A stretch of DNA of 64,000 nucleotides from Saccharothrix sp. HUAS TT1 (GTDB lineage: Bacteria > Actinomycetota > Actinomycetes > Mycobacteriales > Pseudonocardiaceae), in NCBI RefSeq assembly GCF_040744945.1, contig NZ_CP160453.1:8451409-8515408 (forward strand), read 5' to 3'. The translations under genes were made by a program, and so were the position numbers. Positions 33,514-42,469 of this stretch are shown in pieces; within the stretch, counting starts at the first letter, position 1, and every line of letters begins with the position of its first letter. The notes below the pieces were generated by a model. It did not search any database. It saw only the letters and a list, made by a program, of their open reading frames with translations, and had not been told where the DNA came from.

Positions 33514-33975
33514 GTGAACGTCGATGAACTCAAGGACCACATCAGCTCGACCTTCGCCGGCATCCGCGTCGTGGAGGCGTCCGGCGACACGTTCTTCCTC
33601 TACGACCCCGACGGCGACCTCCCGCCGGAACGGCAGATGCCGTTCGCCACGATCGTCACCGGCGACCGCTACGACCGGGTCTCGCGGTTGGGCGAGGACG
33701 GCGCGTACCGGCTCAACATCGGGCTGACCAAGGCGTCCTACGCGGCGATGTTCGGCGCCGTGCCGACCGAGCGCGACGGTGACGGCGTCCTGGACTCCGG
33801 GTTCGACTACGCGGAGCGGGATCGCTTGCTGCCGCACCCGTTCTACGCGTCGCAGCACTGGGTCTGCGTCGTGTCGCCGAGCGGGGCGACGCTGGAGGCC
33901 GTCCGGCCGCTGCTGGTCGAGGCGCACGGGTTCGCGGCGCGCAAGCACGCGAACCACGCCCGGCGCGCGAGGTGA
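33514..33975 (+). CDS. DUF6194 family protein
   Basis: This 153-residue soluble protein has the block FATIVTGDRYDRVSRL, then YRLNIGLTKASYAAMFG and HPFYASQHWVCVVSPS, as recalled for DUF6194. The GTG at 33514 stands seven bases after TACGGT (33501-33506) and also has GAAGGG. The biochemical role is unknown. Confidence 0.8.
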   Translation: MNVDELKDHISSTFAGIRVVEASGDTFFLYDPDGDLPPERQMPFATIVTGDRYDRVSRLGEDGAYRLNIGLTKASYAAMFGAVPTERDGDGVLDSGFDYAERDRLLPHPFYASQHWVCVVSPSGATLEAVRPLLVEAHGFAARKHANHARRAR

Positions 33976-33978
33976 GGT

Positions 33979-34012
33979 GGGGCCCGGTGCGAGGGCGGTC
34001 GCACCGGGCCCC
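33979..34012. terminator. Hairpin between convergent DUF6194 and sulP genes
   Basis: GGGGCCCGGTGCGA (33979-33992) and TCGCACCGGGCCCC (33999-34012) form a perfect 14-bp stem with a 6-nt loop. It sits between the two convergent stops. Confidence 0.82.
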
Positions 34013-34017
34013 GGTCG

Positions 34018-35475
34018 TCACACCCGGTCGGGCGTCGGGCGGATCAGCTCCACGCTGCCGCGCTGCGCGGCCCAGTGCTCGATCGCCTGGCCGCACGCCT
34101 GGTCGAGGTGGCGCACGCCGGTCAGGTCCATCCGGACGGGCCTGCTGTCCGGCAGGGCTTCCAGGGTCTCCAGCAGGTTGGGCAGCTGCAGGAACGTCGC
34201 GTTGCCGCGCACCGCCACGTGGTGGTGGTCCTCGCCCTGGGCGGTCACCGTGACGGTCAGCCGGGACATGTCCCAGGCCGTCTTGACCACCGCCGCCAGC
34301 AGGCCCGCGAGGGTGCCGGTGAGCAGGTCGGTCAGCACGATCAGGCCCGCGGTGAGGACCAGGACGCCCGCCTCGGCGCGGTCGACGCGGGCCAGCGCCA
34401 CGACCTGCCCGGGCGCCAGCAGCTTCCAGCCCGCCTGCACCAGCAGGGCGGCCAGCACCGCCAGCGGCACGTAGGACAGCACGCCGGGCAGCAGCACGAC
34501 GAACACCAGCAGCCACCAGCCGTGCAGCACGCGGGACAGCCGGGTGCGCGCGCCCGCCTCCACGTTGGTCGCGCTGCGCACGATCACGGCGGTCATCGGC
34601 AGCGCGCCGAGCACGCCGCACACCGCGTTGCCGACGCCCTGCGCGACCAGCTCCTGGTTGTACCGCGTCCGCGGCCCGCCGTGCATCCGGTCGACGGCCG
34701 CCGCGCTGAACAGGCTCTCCGCCGACGCCACGAGGGCGAACGTCAGCATCGCGCCGAGCACGCCCGCGTCCAGCAGGTCGAAGTCGACCAGCGCCACCAC
34801 GTCGGTCAGCGGACCGACCGAGATCCGCGGCAGCGGGAACAGCGCCCCGACCGCGGACGCGACCACGACGGCCACCAGCATCCCCGGCACGGCACGCCAC
34901 GGCGTCCGCTTCCACAGCCACGCCACCACCAGCGTCAGCACGCCGACGGCCACGCCGCTCAGGCCGACCGCGGTGGTGACCGCGGCCCGGACCAGGTCCA
35001 CCAGGCCGGCGAACTTGGCGCCGGTCGTGGCCGGCTGGTCCTGCCCGGCGAACGGGTAGAGCTGGCCGAGCACCAGCACCAGGCCGATGCCCGCCAGCAT
35101 GCCCTGCACCACGGCGGGCGAGATGGCGCGGAACCAGCGGCCGAGCCGCAGCAGGCCCATCGCCACCTGGAGCAGGCCCGCGCCCAGGACGATGACGCCC
35201 AGCGCGCCCAGGCCGTGCGCCGCGACGGTGTCGGCGACCAGCACGGTCAGCCCCGCCGCCGGTCCGCTGACCTGCATGGTGCTGCCGGGCAGCAGGCCGA
35301 CCACGAGGCCGCCCACCACGCCGGTGATGATGCCCAGTTCGGCCGGGACGCCGGAGGCGACGGCGATGCCCACGCACAGCGGGAGCGCCACCAGGAACAC
35401 CACCAGCGACGCTCCGACGTCGGGCCACGGGGTTCTCCGCCCCGGTGGGGCGGGTCGTTCGGTTCGAGTGCTCAC
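34018..35475 (-). CDS. SulP family anion transporter with STAS domain
   Basis: This 485-residue transporter has about 11 membrane helices starting ASLVVFLVALPLCVGIAVAS, the SulP-type LGIITGVVGGLVVGLLPGS, and a C-terminal STAS domain (VRMDLTGVRHLDQACGQAIE). Many bacterial homologues paired with carbonic anhydrase move bicarbonate or sulfate. Here the adjacent carbonic anhydrase gene is internally deleted. The GTG start is at 35475. Confidence 0.92.
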   Translation of the reverse strand: MSTRTERPAPPGRRTPWPDVGASLVVFLVALPLCVGIAVASGVPAELGIITGVVGGLVVGLLPGSTMQVSGPAAGLTVLVADTVAAHGLGALGVIVLGAGLLQVAMGLLRLGRWFRAISPAVVQGMLAGIGLVLVLGQLYPFAGQDQPATTGAKFAGLVDLVRAAVTTAVGLSGVAVGVLTLVVAWLWKRTPWRAVPGMLVAVVVASAVGALFPLPRISVGPLTDVVALVDFDLLDAGVLGAMLTFALVASAESLFSAAAVDRMHGGPRTRYNQELVAQGVGNAVCGVLGALPMTAVIVRSATNVEAGARTRLSRVLHGWWLLVFVVLLPGVLSYVPLAVLAALLVQAGWKLLAPGQVVALARVDRAEAGVLVLTAGLIVLTDLLTGTLAGLLAAVVKTAWDMSRLTVTVTAQGEDHHHVAVRGNATFLQLPNLLETLEALPDSRPVRMDLTGVRHLDQACGQAIEHWAAQRGSVELIRPTPDRV

Positions 35476-35506
35476 TCGTCAGCTCCGCGGAAGTCGGTGC
35501 AGCCGG

Positions 35507-35809
35507 TCACAGCGGCTGGAGGAGGTCCGAGCGGTGGGCCAGGACCTCACCGGACTCGATGTCGTGGAACCGCCCGTGCACGCGCAGGTCGCCGGAATCG
35601 ACCCGGTCCCGCACGAACGGGTGGCCGCCCGGCTGCGCCAGGAGGCTGCCGGGCCGGTCCCCGGTGCCGGCGGCGGTCACGATGCGTGAGTCCGCGCAGG
35701 TGGTGAAGAGGGCGGTCGGTGATTGGCCACCGGCGAGCCCGCGTCCCATTTCCTGGGAACCGCGCAACGAATGCGCGCGGGCGTGGTGGACCGGTTGACG
35801 GAATTCCAT
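35507..35809 (-). pseudogene. Beta-carbonic anhydrase with internal deletion
   Basis: The 100-residue open frame joins the two ends of a beta-carbonic anhydrase that is normally about 200 residues. The N-terminal part keeps GQSPTALFTTCADSRIV, with zinc ligand C38 and the D40-x-R42 dyad. The C-terminal part keeps HPFVRDRVDSGDLRVHGRFH. The middle, which carries the HxxC zinc ligands, is missing at about residues 56-63, so the product cannot bind zinc normally. The deletion is in frame. The ATG at 35809 lies upstream of sulP on the same strand. Confidence 0.8.
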
Positions 35810-35865
35810 CTGCTTTCCCCACTCGTCTTGGTCGGACGGTGCGATCGACTGCGGTGGGGTGTGGA

Positions 35866-36207
35866 TCAGTGCCGGAACACCTGCAGTGCCGAGGGTCTGG
35901 ACCACGGGTGGAGGTGTTCCGCGCGGCCGCGGCGCACGGGCGGGGCGACGCGGGCCCGCGCCTCGCGGCGGTTCGGGCGCGCGGCGGGTCGTCCGGGAAC
36001 GGGCGCAGGTCCGGCCGGCGATGATCGGGTGGACCAAGATCGCGGCTCGGGGCCCTTGCGGCACTCCCTGGGCGGTTCCTCCTCGGGGACGAAGGCCGTC
36101 GAGTGGCCCACCGGGAGGGCCCGCACGGCCTGCGCGTGACCGAACGGAGATGGCGCGAGCACGGCGAGGAGCGCCAATGCGAGTGCGACGACAACGACCC
36201 GCGCCAT
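35866..36207 (-). CDS. Putative small secreted protein
   Basis: This 113-residue frame starts at ATG 36207 with GGGGGG five bases upstream. It begins with a clear signal peptide (MARVVVVALALALLAVLAP...GHAQA). The rest is Pro/Arg-rich with few predicted strands and could be partly random. The good start signals support it; the downstream sequence does not resemble anything I know. Confidence 0.5.
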   Translation of the reverse strand: MARVVVVALALALLAVLAPSPFGHAQAVRALPVGHSTAFVPEEEPPRECRKGPEPRSWSTRSSPAGPAPVPGRPAARPNRREARARVAPPVRRGRAEHLHPWSRPSALQVFRH

Positions 36208-36361
36208 GACACCCCCCGATGAGCTGCGCCTCGCTCAAGTGTCACAAAGCCGGGTGATGCGCGGGTTAACAGAAAGGCGTCTTCGTGCAATCCGACCGAT
36301 ATTCACCCGATAGTTCGTGACGCAGATCATCGAAAGACTGAATGATTACAGAAAGTCACTA

Positions 36362-36793
36362 CTACTGGAGTGCCGCCGCGGTGAACGAGACGGCGGCGGC
36401 GAGCGAGAGCAGCGCCCGCAGGTGGTTCGCGGGCACCCACTCGCGCAGGTACCGGGTCCAGTCCTCCGGCGTGCCCGACCGCTCCAGCCCGTTGTTGCGC
36501 GGGACGTGGAAGGCGCCCGTCAGCACGACACCGCCCAGCAGGTAGAGGACCGCGCCCGCCCACGCCCACGGACCGCCCCCGAACGCCGCCACCACACCGA
36601 CCACCGCCGTGCCGAGGAAGACGCCGATGAACGCCGGGTTCACCACCGCGAGGTTGATCGCCCGCATGGCCGCGACCCCGACCTCGGGCCCGGCCCGCCG
36701 CAGCCCGGGCATGACCATCGCGGAGAACGCGAAGAAGACCCCAGCCATCATCCCGCAGCCGAGAGCCGCGACGATCGTCACCGTGGGGAACAT
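36362..36793 (-). CDS. DUF1772 (anthrone oxygenase-like) membrane protein
   Basis: This 143-residue protein has four membrane helices (TVTIVAALGCGMMAGVFF; AFIGVFLGTAVVGVVAAF; WAGAVLYLLGGVVLTGAF; LRALLSLAAAVSFTAAAL) and the family signature FHVPRNNGL before the last helix. DUF1772 members include anthrone oxygenases, but most are uncharacterised. It is divergent from the AraC-type gene, a frequent arrangement suggesting control by it. Confidence 0.85.
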   Translation of the reverse strand: MFPTVTIVAALGCGMMAGVFFAFSAMVMPGLRRAGPEVGVAAMRAINLAVVNPAFIGVFLGTAVVGVVAAFGGGPWAWAGAVLYLLGGVVLTGAFHVPRNNGLERSGTPEDWTRYLREWVPANHLRALLSLAAAVSFTAAALQ

Positions 36794-36943
36794 GGGGCCA
36801 GTCAAGCCGACGGGTCCCGGACCGGCCATCGCCCAGCGACTCGATCGCATGCGCCATCGTCTCGACGGCGGGGCTCCACGACGGACACGACGGGCACGAC
36901 GAACGCGGCCGACATCGTCCCGCACATCTCTAGGCTTGACCCC

Positions 36944-37870
36944 GTGGACGCTCTCGCCGGACTGCTGAACGGACCGCGCGCCCGTGGCGCGTTCCTCATG
37001 CGGACCGTCCTGGACCCGCCGTGGTCGCTGCGCGTCGAGGACCGCGCGCCGCTGACCGTGGTGGCGCTGGTGCGCGGCGACGGGTGGTTGCTGCCGCACG
37101 ACGGCGAACCGGCGCCGCTGCGCGCCGGTGACGTGGCGGTGCTGCGCGGGCCGGACCCGTACGCGCTGGCCGACGACCCGGCCACGCCCGTGCAGGCGGT
37201 GGTGCACCCCGGCGGGATCACCACGACGCCGGACGGGTCCGCGCTGTGCGAGCAGTGGGGCCTCGGCGTGCGCACGTGGGGCGCGAACGCCGACGGGTCC
37301 GTGGTGCTGCTCAGCGGCGCCTACCAGCTCGACAGCGAGGTGAGCGGGCGGCTGCTGTCGGCGCTGCCGCCGTCCCTCGTCGTGCCGCGCGCGGAACTGC
37401 CGCTGGTGCCGCTGCTGGCCGACGAGGTCGCCCGCGACGAGCCCGGCCAGGAGGCGGTGCTGGACCGGCTGCTCGACCTGCTGCTGATCTCCGTGCTGCG
37501 GGCGTGGTTCTGCCGACCGGAGGCGCGGGCGCCCGCCTGGTACTCGGCGCACGCCGACCCCGTGGTCGGCCGGGCGCTGCGGCTGCTGCACGGCGACCCG
37601 GCGCGACCGTGGACGGTGGGCTCGCTGGCCGGGGCGGTCGGCGTGTCGCGGGCGGCGCTGGCCAGGCGGTTCACCGAGCTGGTCGGCGAACCGCCGATGG
37701 CCTACCTGACCGACTGGCGGCTCGCGCTGGCCGCCGACCTGCTGCGCGAGCCGGGCGCCACGGTCGGCGCGGTGGCCCGCCGGGTCGGCTACAGCACCGC
37801 GTTCGCGCTGAGCACGGCGTTCAAGCGGGAACGCGGCGTGAGCCCGTCCGAGCACCGCGCCAACGCGTGA
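36944..37870 (+). CDS. AraC family transcriptional regulator with cupin domain
   Basis: This 308-residue regulator has an N-terminal AraC-type cupin (LTVVALVRGDGWLLPHDGEP; LRAGDVAVLRGPDPYALADD) and C-terminal double helix-turn-helix (WTVGSLAGAVGVSRAALARR; VGAVARRVGYSTAFALSTAF). The GTG at 36944 stands seven bases after TAGGCT (36931-36936), suggesting a leaderless mRNA. The neighbouring divergent DUF1772 gene is a likely target. Confidence 0.9.
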   Translation: MDALAGLLNGPRARGAFLMRTVLDPPWSLRVEDRAPLTVVALVRGDGWLLPHDGEPAPLRAGDVAVLRGPDPYALADDPATPVQAVVHPGGITTTPDGSALCEQWGLGVRTWGANADGSVVLLSGAYQLDSEVSGRLLSALPPSLVVPRAELPLVPLLADEVARDEPGQEAVLDRLLDLLLISVLRAWFCRPEARAPAWYSAHADPVVGRALRLLHGDPARPWTVGSLAGAVGVSRAALARRFTELVGEPPMAYLTDWRLALAADLLREPGATVGAVARRVGYSTAFALSTAFKRERGVSPSEHRANA

Positions 37871-37880
37871 CGCGACCCGC

Positions 37881-39266
37881 TCAGGCGCCGATCAGGCGCG
37901 CGGCGAGGTAGCCCTCCAGCTGGTCCATCGACACCCGCTCCTGCGACATCGTGTCGCGCTCCCGCACGGTCACCGCGTGGTCGGTCAGCGTGTCGAAGTC
38001 GACCGTGACGCAGAACGGCGTGCCGATCTCGTCCTGCCTGCGGTACCGGCGGCCGATGGCGCCCGCGTCGTCGAACTCGATGTTCCAGTGCTTGCGCAGG
38101 GCGTTGGCCAGGTCCTTGGCCTTGGGCGACAGGTCGGCGTTGCGCGACAGCGGCAGCACGGCCGCCTTCACCGGCGCGAGCCTGCGGTCCAGGCGCAGCA
38201 CGACGCGCTTGTCCACGCCGCCCTTGGCGTTCGGCGCCTCGTCCTCGCTGTAGGCCTCCAGCAGGAACGCCATCATCGGCCGGCCGACGCCCGCCGCGGG
38301 CTCGATCACGAACGGCCGGTAGCGCGAGTTGGTGGCCTGGTCGAAGTACGACAGGTCGACGCCCGAGTGGTTGGAGTGGGTGTTCAGGTCGAAGTCGGTG
38401 CGGTTGGCGACGCCCTCCAGCTCGCCCCACTCCTGACCGCCGAACTGGAACCGGTACTCGATGTCGACGGTGCGCTTCGAGTAGTGCGACAGCTTTTCCT
38501 TGGGGTGCTCGTAGTGCCGCAGGTTCTCCTTGGAGATGCCCAGGTCGTTGTACCAGCGGGTGCGCTCGTCGATCCAGTACTGGTGCCACTCCTCGTCGGT
38601 GCCCGGCTCGACGAAGAACTCCATCTCCATCTGCTCGAACTCGCGCGTGCGGAAGATGAAGTTGCCCGGCGTGATCTCGTTGCGGAAGCTCTTGCCGATC
38701 TGGCCGATGCCGAACGGCGGCTTGCGGCGCGACGTGGTCTGCACGTTCAGGAAGTTCGTGAAGATGCCCTGCGCGGTCTCCGGGCGCAGGTAGTGCAGGC
38801 CCTCGTCGGTCTCGATCGGACCGAGGTGGGTCTTGAGCAGGCCGTTGAACATCTTCGGCTCGGTGTACTGGCCGCGGGTGCCGCAGTTGGGGCACGGGAC
38901 GTCGGAGACGTCGCCCTCGGCGACCTGCTTGCCGGTGCGCTCCGCGTACTCCTCGACCAGCGTGTCCTGCCGGAACCGCTTGTGGCACGAGTTGCACTCG
39001 ACCAGCGGGTCGACGAACGCCTCGACGTGGCCGGACGCGACCCACACCTCGCGCGGCAGGATCACCGACGAGTCCAGGCCGACGACGTCCTCCCGGCCGC
39101 GCACCATGAAGTTCCACCACTGGCGCTTGATGTTGTCCTTCAGCTCGACGCCGAGCGGACCGTAGTCCCAGGCCGACCTGGTGCCGCCGTAGATCTCGCC
39201 GCAGGGGTACACGAACCCGCGACGCTTGCAGAGGCTGACGACGGTCTCGATGCGATCGGCTGCCAC
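37881..39266 (-). CDS. glyS: Glycyl-tRNA synthetase (dimeric type)
   Basis: This 461-residue class II synthetase charges tRNA-Gly. Motifs seen are [20 protein letters not shown] (N-terminal), [23 protein letters not shown], the motif 2 region [20 protein letters not shown], and an inserted zinc knuckle CNSCHKRF...CPNCGTRG. The GTG at 39266 follows GGAG. Confidence 0.96.
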   Translation of the reverse strand: MAADRIETVVSLCKRRGFVYPCGEIYGGTRSAWDYGPLGVELKDNIKRQWWNFMVRGREDVVGLDSSVILPREVWVASGHVEAFVDPLVECNSCHKRFRQDTLVEEYAERTGKQVAEGDVSDVPCPNCGTRGQYTEPKMFNGLLKTHLGPIETDEGLHYLRPETAQGIFTNFLNVQTTSRRKPPFGIGQIGKSFRNEITPGNFIFRTREFEQMEMEFFVEPGTDEEWHQYWIDERTRWYNDLGISKENLRHYEHPKEKLSHYSKRTVDIEYRFQFGGQEWGELEGVANRTDFDLNTHSNHSGVDLSYFDQATNSRYRPFVIEPAAGVGRPMMAFLLEAYSEDEAPNAKGGVDKRVVLRLDRRLAPVKAAVLPLSRNADLSPKAKDLANALRKHWNIEFDDAGAIGRRYRRQDEIGTPFCVTVDFDTLTDHAVTVRERDTMSQERVSMDQLEGYLAARLIGA

Positions 39267-39423
39267 GGACACTCCATCGGGAGAAGCAGAAGAGGACGGG
39301 AAAGGGGCTTGCCAGGGTAGTCCTAGCTCCCGTGCCGCCATCGGGCGACCGGCGCACACCCAGCGACCGGCGGGGCGTCACCCCGGTAGGATCCGCCGAC
39401 TCGACAACCCACGGGGAGCTTCG

Positions 39424-40224
39424 GTGGCGGATCTCGCGAGCTCGATCGAATCGGCGGAACAGCTCGCCCTGGTCTGGCGCCGCGCGGTCCTCGACCGCGA
39501 CCCGGCGGCCGACGTGCGCGACCTGCCCGGCATCGCCGTCCGCTGGGCCGACTGCCTGTTCCCGTTCTGGAACTGCGTCACGCTGACCGACGTCGGCGCG
39601 GACGCGGACCTGCTCGGGGAACGCCTCGGCCAGGTCGCCGACATCATGCGCTCGAAGCGGCGGTCCGGCTTCCTGTGGCTGTTCGAAGACCTCCTGACCG
39701 ACGACGCGCGCGCCTCGCTCGACGCGGCGGCCGAGCGGGCGGGGCTCCAGCACGCCTTCCCCGGCGTCGGCATGGCGGGTGACCTGGTGTTCGACGACGA
39801 GCCGGAGCACCCCGAGCTGACGTTCGCCCGGGTCAGCACCGACGAGCAGCTGCGGGACTACGCGGACCTCAACTCGCGCGCCTACGACTTCCCGCTGGAA
39901 GCCGGTCGCGACGGGATCGCGGGCTCCGCGCTGTGGAAGGAAGGGGCGTTCGCCTACCTGGGGCTGCGGGACGGCGTCCCGGTGACGTGCGCCGCGGCCG
40001 TCGAGGCGGACGGCCGCCTCTTCGTCGCGCTGGTCGCCACCGACCCGGACTGCCAACGCCGGGGTTACGGCGAGGCGGTGACGCGCAAGGCGCTGCACGA
40101 GGGCCACCGGGCCACCGGGCTGACCCGCGCCACCCTGCACGCGACCCCCGCCGGCGCGCCCGTGTACCGGCGGATCGGCCTGCGGCCGAACTCGACGGTG
40201 CACTTCTACGGCGTCAAGGGCTGA
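39424..40224 (+). CDS. GNAT family N-acetyltransferase
   Basis: This 266-residue protein has a non-acetyltransferase N-terminal half and a C-terminal GNAT fold with acetyl-CoA binding loop DPDCQRRGYGEAVTRKALHE. The GTG at 39424 follows GGGGAG. A TAGGAT -10 lies about 35 bp upstream. The substrate is unknown. Confidence 0.87.
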   Translation: MADLASSIESAEQLALVWRRAVLDRDPAADVRDLPGIAVRWADCLFPFWNCVTLTDVGADADLLGERLGQVADIMRSKRRSGFLWLFEDLLTDDARASLDAAAERAGLQHAFPGVGMAGDLVFDDEPEHPELTFARVSTDEQLRDYADLNSRAYDFPLEAGRDGIAGSALWKEGAFAYLGLRDGVPVTCAAAVEADGRLFVALVATDPDCQRRGYGEAVTRKALHEGHRATGLTRATLHATPAGAPVYRRIGLRPNSTVHFYGVKG

Positions 40225-40225
40225 G

Positions 40226-40606
40226 TCAGCGCGGCGTGGCCGGCCCGGCGGCCTCGCCGAGGCGGACGGTGCCCGCGTCGCGGGCCAGCAGGCTCACCTC
40301 GCGGCGCACCGCGCCGTCCGCGGCGACCAGCAGCGGCTCGTAGGCGGCGGGCTCGTCGGTGTTCGCCTCGGACAGCAGCGGGATGACGTGCTCGCGCACC
40401 TCGAACGGCGACATCGCCCGCCGGTAGGCCACCACCGAGTCGAACTCGGCGGTCAGCACGAACCGGTCCGCCTCGTCCGTCGACCGCGACAGCTGCGCCC
40501 GCGGGCAGCCGGGCTGCGCGGTGAGCAGCGCGAGCGCCCGGTCGACCCGCCCGGTGAACGCCTCGACTTCGGTTTCCGCCACGGTGAAGCGGCACACGAG
40601 CAGCAC
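40226..40606 (-). CDS. Antibiotic biosynthesis monooxygenase-like protein
   Basis: This 126-residue dimeric alpha-beta barrel (VCRFTVAETEVEAFTGRVDR; LTAQPGCPRAQLSRSTDEAD; VLTAEFDSVVAYRRAMSPFE) belongs to the ABM domain superfamily. Small ABM proteins are often of unknown function. The GTG start at 40606 is 17 bp from the divergent DUF6703 gene. Confidence 0.82.
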   Translation of the reverse strand: MLLVCRFTVAETEVEAFTGRVDRALALLTAQPGCPRAQLSRSTDEADRFVLTAEFDSVVAYRRAMSPFEVREHVIPLLSEANTDEPAAYEPLLVAADGAVRREVSLLARDAGTVRLGEAAGPATPR

Positions 40607-40623
40607 GGTGCAAGGATGCCACG

Positions 40624-40890
40624 GTGGCTCGTGACTCGAAGCGCACCCTGATCCCCGGCTCCGGCCCCCTCTCCCGGGTGCCCGCGCCGGCGGCGTTCCT
40701 GCTGGTCCTGGCCCTGTTCGTGGCGGGCGTGTGGGTGCAGGGGGCGGTCGGCGCACTCCTGCTGGGCGTGCTGGCGCTCGGCGTGGGGGCGCTGCTCGCC
40801 GTGACCTGGCCCCTGCTCACGCCCAGCGCGCGGCTCCTGAGGGTGCTCGTGCTGGCCGTGCTGGTGCTCATCACGGTGTCCGTGCTCTAG
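40624..40890 (+). CDS. DUF6703-like small membrane protein
   Basis: This 88-residue protein has a basic N-terminus (ARDSKRTLIPGSGPLSRVP) and two to three hydrophobic helices. The layout fits the DUF6703 family as recalled. The GTG start is at 40624. The function is unknown. Confidence 0.78.
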   Translation: MARDSKRTLIPGSGPLSRVPAPAAFLLVLALFVAGVWVQGAVGALLLGVLALGVGALLAVTWPLLTPSARLLRVLVLAVLVLITVSVL

Positions 40891-40903
40891 CGCCGTAGTA
40901 TCG

Positions 40904-40923
40904 GTGGTGAAAATCCATACCAC
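40904..40923. promoter_or_regulatory. Inverted repeat before the ArsR-zur operon
   Basis: GTGGT-N10-ACCAC surrounds an AT-rich centre (GAAAATCCAT), 13-32 bp upstream of the ArsR start. It overlaps the expected promoter and is a candidate operator for the ArsR or Zur protein. Confidence 0.5.
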
Positions 40924-40935
40924 GTGGGAGGCGCC

Positions 40936-41337
40936 GTGACGGTCGGAGTGCGAGGCGAGCACGTGCACTCCCCGGAACGCCACGTGCCGCCGCCCGCGCC
41001 GCGAAAACCCACCCGGACCCTGTCCGCGGCCGGCGAGCTGCTGCGGGCGCTCGCCGCCCCGGTGCGGATCGCCATCGTGCTGCAGCTGCGCGAGGCGGAC
41101 CGGTGCGTGCACGAGCTGGTCGAGGCGCTGGGCGTGGCCCAACCGCTGATCAGCCAGCACCTGCGCGTGCTCAAGGCCGCGGGCGTGGTGCACGGCGAGC
41201 GGCACGGCCGCGAGGTCGTCTACCGGCTCGTAGACGAGCACCTGGCGCACATCGTGGTGGACGCCGTGACCCACGTCGACGAGGGGCCGCGTGGTATCAA
41301 CGAGACCGACCGGACCCCCCGGACGGAGGAGATGTGA
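40936..41337 (+). CDS. ArsR/SmtB family metalloregulator
   Basis: This 133-residue winged-helix repressor (LLRALAAPVRIAIVLQLREA; LVEALGVAQPLISQHLRVLK) has His- and Cys-containing segments at the N-terminus and in ADRCVHELV that could bind metal. It overlaps the zur start (GTGA), mirroring the mycobacterial smtB-furB/zur operon. It probably senses excess zinc. Confidence 0.9.
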   Translation: MTVGVRGEHVHSPERHVPPPAPRKPTRTLSAAGELLRALAAPVRIAIVLQLREADRCVHELVEALGVAQPLISQHLRVLKAAGVVHGERHGREVVYRLVDEHLAHIVVDAVTHVDEGPRGINETDRTPRTEEM

Positions 41338-41765
41338 CCACTAGCGAGCGCCCGACCACCGCGGTGCCGGGGCTGCGTTCGACCAAGCAGCGCACCGCCG
41401 TGTCCAAGTTGCTCGACTCGCTCGGCGAGTTCCGCTCGGCCCAGGAGCTGCACGAGGAGCTGCGCAAGCGGGGCGAGGGCATCGGCCTGACCACGGTGTA
41501 CCGCACGCTGCAGTCGCTGGCCGACGCGGGCGAGGTGGACGTGCTGCGCACCGACTCGGGCGAGGCGATCTACCGCCGCTGCTCGCAGCACCACCACCAC
41601 CACCTGGTGTGCCGCAACTGCGGCCGCACGGTCGAGGTGGAGGGCCCCGCGGTGGAGAAGTGGGCCGACCGGGTCGCGGCGGAGAATGGGTTCGTCGAGG
41701 TCAGCCACACCGTGGAGATCTTCGGCACCTGCCGCGAGTGCTGCGGGAAGGCTCAGCCCTCGTAG
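41334..41765 (+). CDS. zur: Fur family zinc uptake regulator Zur
   Basis: This 143-residue Fur-type repressor has a winged helix (TKQRTAVSKLLDSLGEFRSA; IGLTTVYRTLQSLADAGEVD), a His-rich metal segment (CSQHHHHHLVCRNCG) and a second CxxC (TCRECC) for structural zinc. It represses zinc acquisition genes when zinc is adequate. The GTG at 41334 overlaps the ArsR stop. It converges on the TIGR03943 gene with a 13-bp overlap. Confidence 0.94.
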   Translation: MTTSERPTTAVPGLRSTKQRTAVSKLLDSLGEFRSAQELHEELRKRGEGIGLTTVYRTLQSLADAGEVDVLRTDSGEAIYRRCSQHHHHHLVCRNCGRTVEVEGPAVEKWADRVAAENGFVEVSHTVEIFGTCRECCGKAQPS

Positions 41766-42457
41766 GTGTCCTCGGGCGTGGCGATCGGCGTCACCCGCGA
41801 GACGGTGAACGTCGGCACGAACGCGGTCTCCTTGGTCGCCGAGCCGGGCACCACCCGGCCGGTGGCCCGGACCCACTGGTCGGTCGGCAGGGCGGCGAAG
41901 TCCTGGCCGGTCATCCTCGCCTTGACCGGCGAGGCGTCGGCGGCGCAGCACGAGATGGTCAGCCGGGCGATGAACACGTCGGCGTCCTTGCGCACCACGA
42001 ACCCGGTCAGCTCGACCGTGCGGTCGTCCAGCGAGCCGGAGTCGTCCCAGGCGGTGCGGGTGACGAACTCGGAGATGGTCAGCGGCACGACCGCGTCCGA
42101 CGGCAGCGGCGCGAACCCGCTGGACGCCCTGGACTCCTGGGCGGCGTTGCGGTCGGACCGGTTGACCGTGTCCGCGCCGAGCGCGGGCGGGCTGATCAGG
42201 AACACCGCCAGCACCGGCAGCAGCAGCATCCACGGGCTGCGGGACGTGCCGTGCTCGTGCCCGCCGTGGTGCGGCAGGCCGCCGCGGACGTCGCGGACGA
42301 TCGAGACCAGCGCCAGCGCCACCATGACCGCGCCGGTGCCGACCAGCCACGGTTGCAGCGACTCCTTGACGTACCGCAGGTAGGTGCCGGTCAGCGCCAG
42401 CTTCAGCAGCGCGCCGCCGAGCAGGACCAGCAGGATGTTCTGCGTCTCACGCCTCAT
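41753..42457 (-). CDS. TIGR03943-family membrane protein
   Basis: This 234-residue protein has three to four N-terminal membrane helices (ILLVLLGGALLKLALTGTYL; PWLVGTGAVMVALALVSIV), a His-rich linker (GLPHHGGHEHGTS) and a soluble C-terminal domain with adjacent cysteines (TISCCAADASP). It is the usual partner of the UPF0718 permease next door, and the pair is commonly linked to Zur in actinobacteria. The ATG is at 42457. Confidence 0.88.
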   Translation of the reverse strand: MRRETQNILLVLLGGALLKLALTGTYLRYVKESLQPWLVGTGAVMVALALVSIVRDVRGGLPHHGGHEHGTSRSPWMLLLPVLAVFLISPPALGADTVNRSDRNAAQESRASSGFAPLPSDAVVPLTISEFVTRTAWDDSGSLDDRTVELTGFVVRKDADVFIARLTISCCAADASPVKARMTGQDFAALPTDQWVRATGRVVPGSATKETAFVPTFTVSRVTPIATPEDTYEG

Positions 42458-42469
42458 GGTCGCTCCGCC

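Noticed and set aside
36794..37855. Extended version of the DUF1772 protein through the AraC gene
   Set aside because: The extension is the antisense of the AraC-type gene; the family starts at the MFPTVTIV segment.
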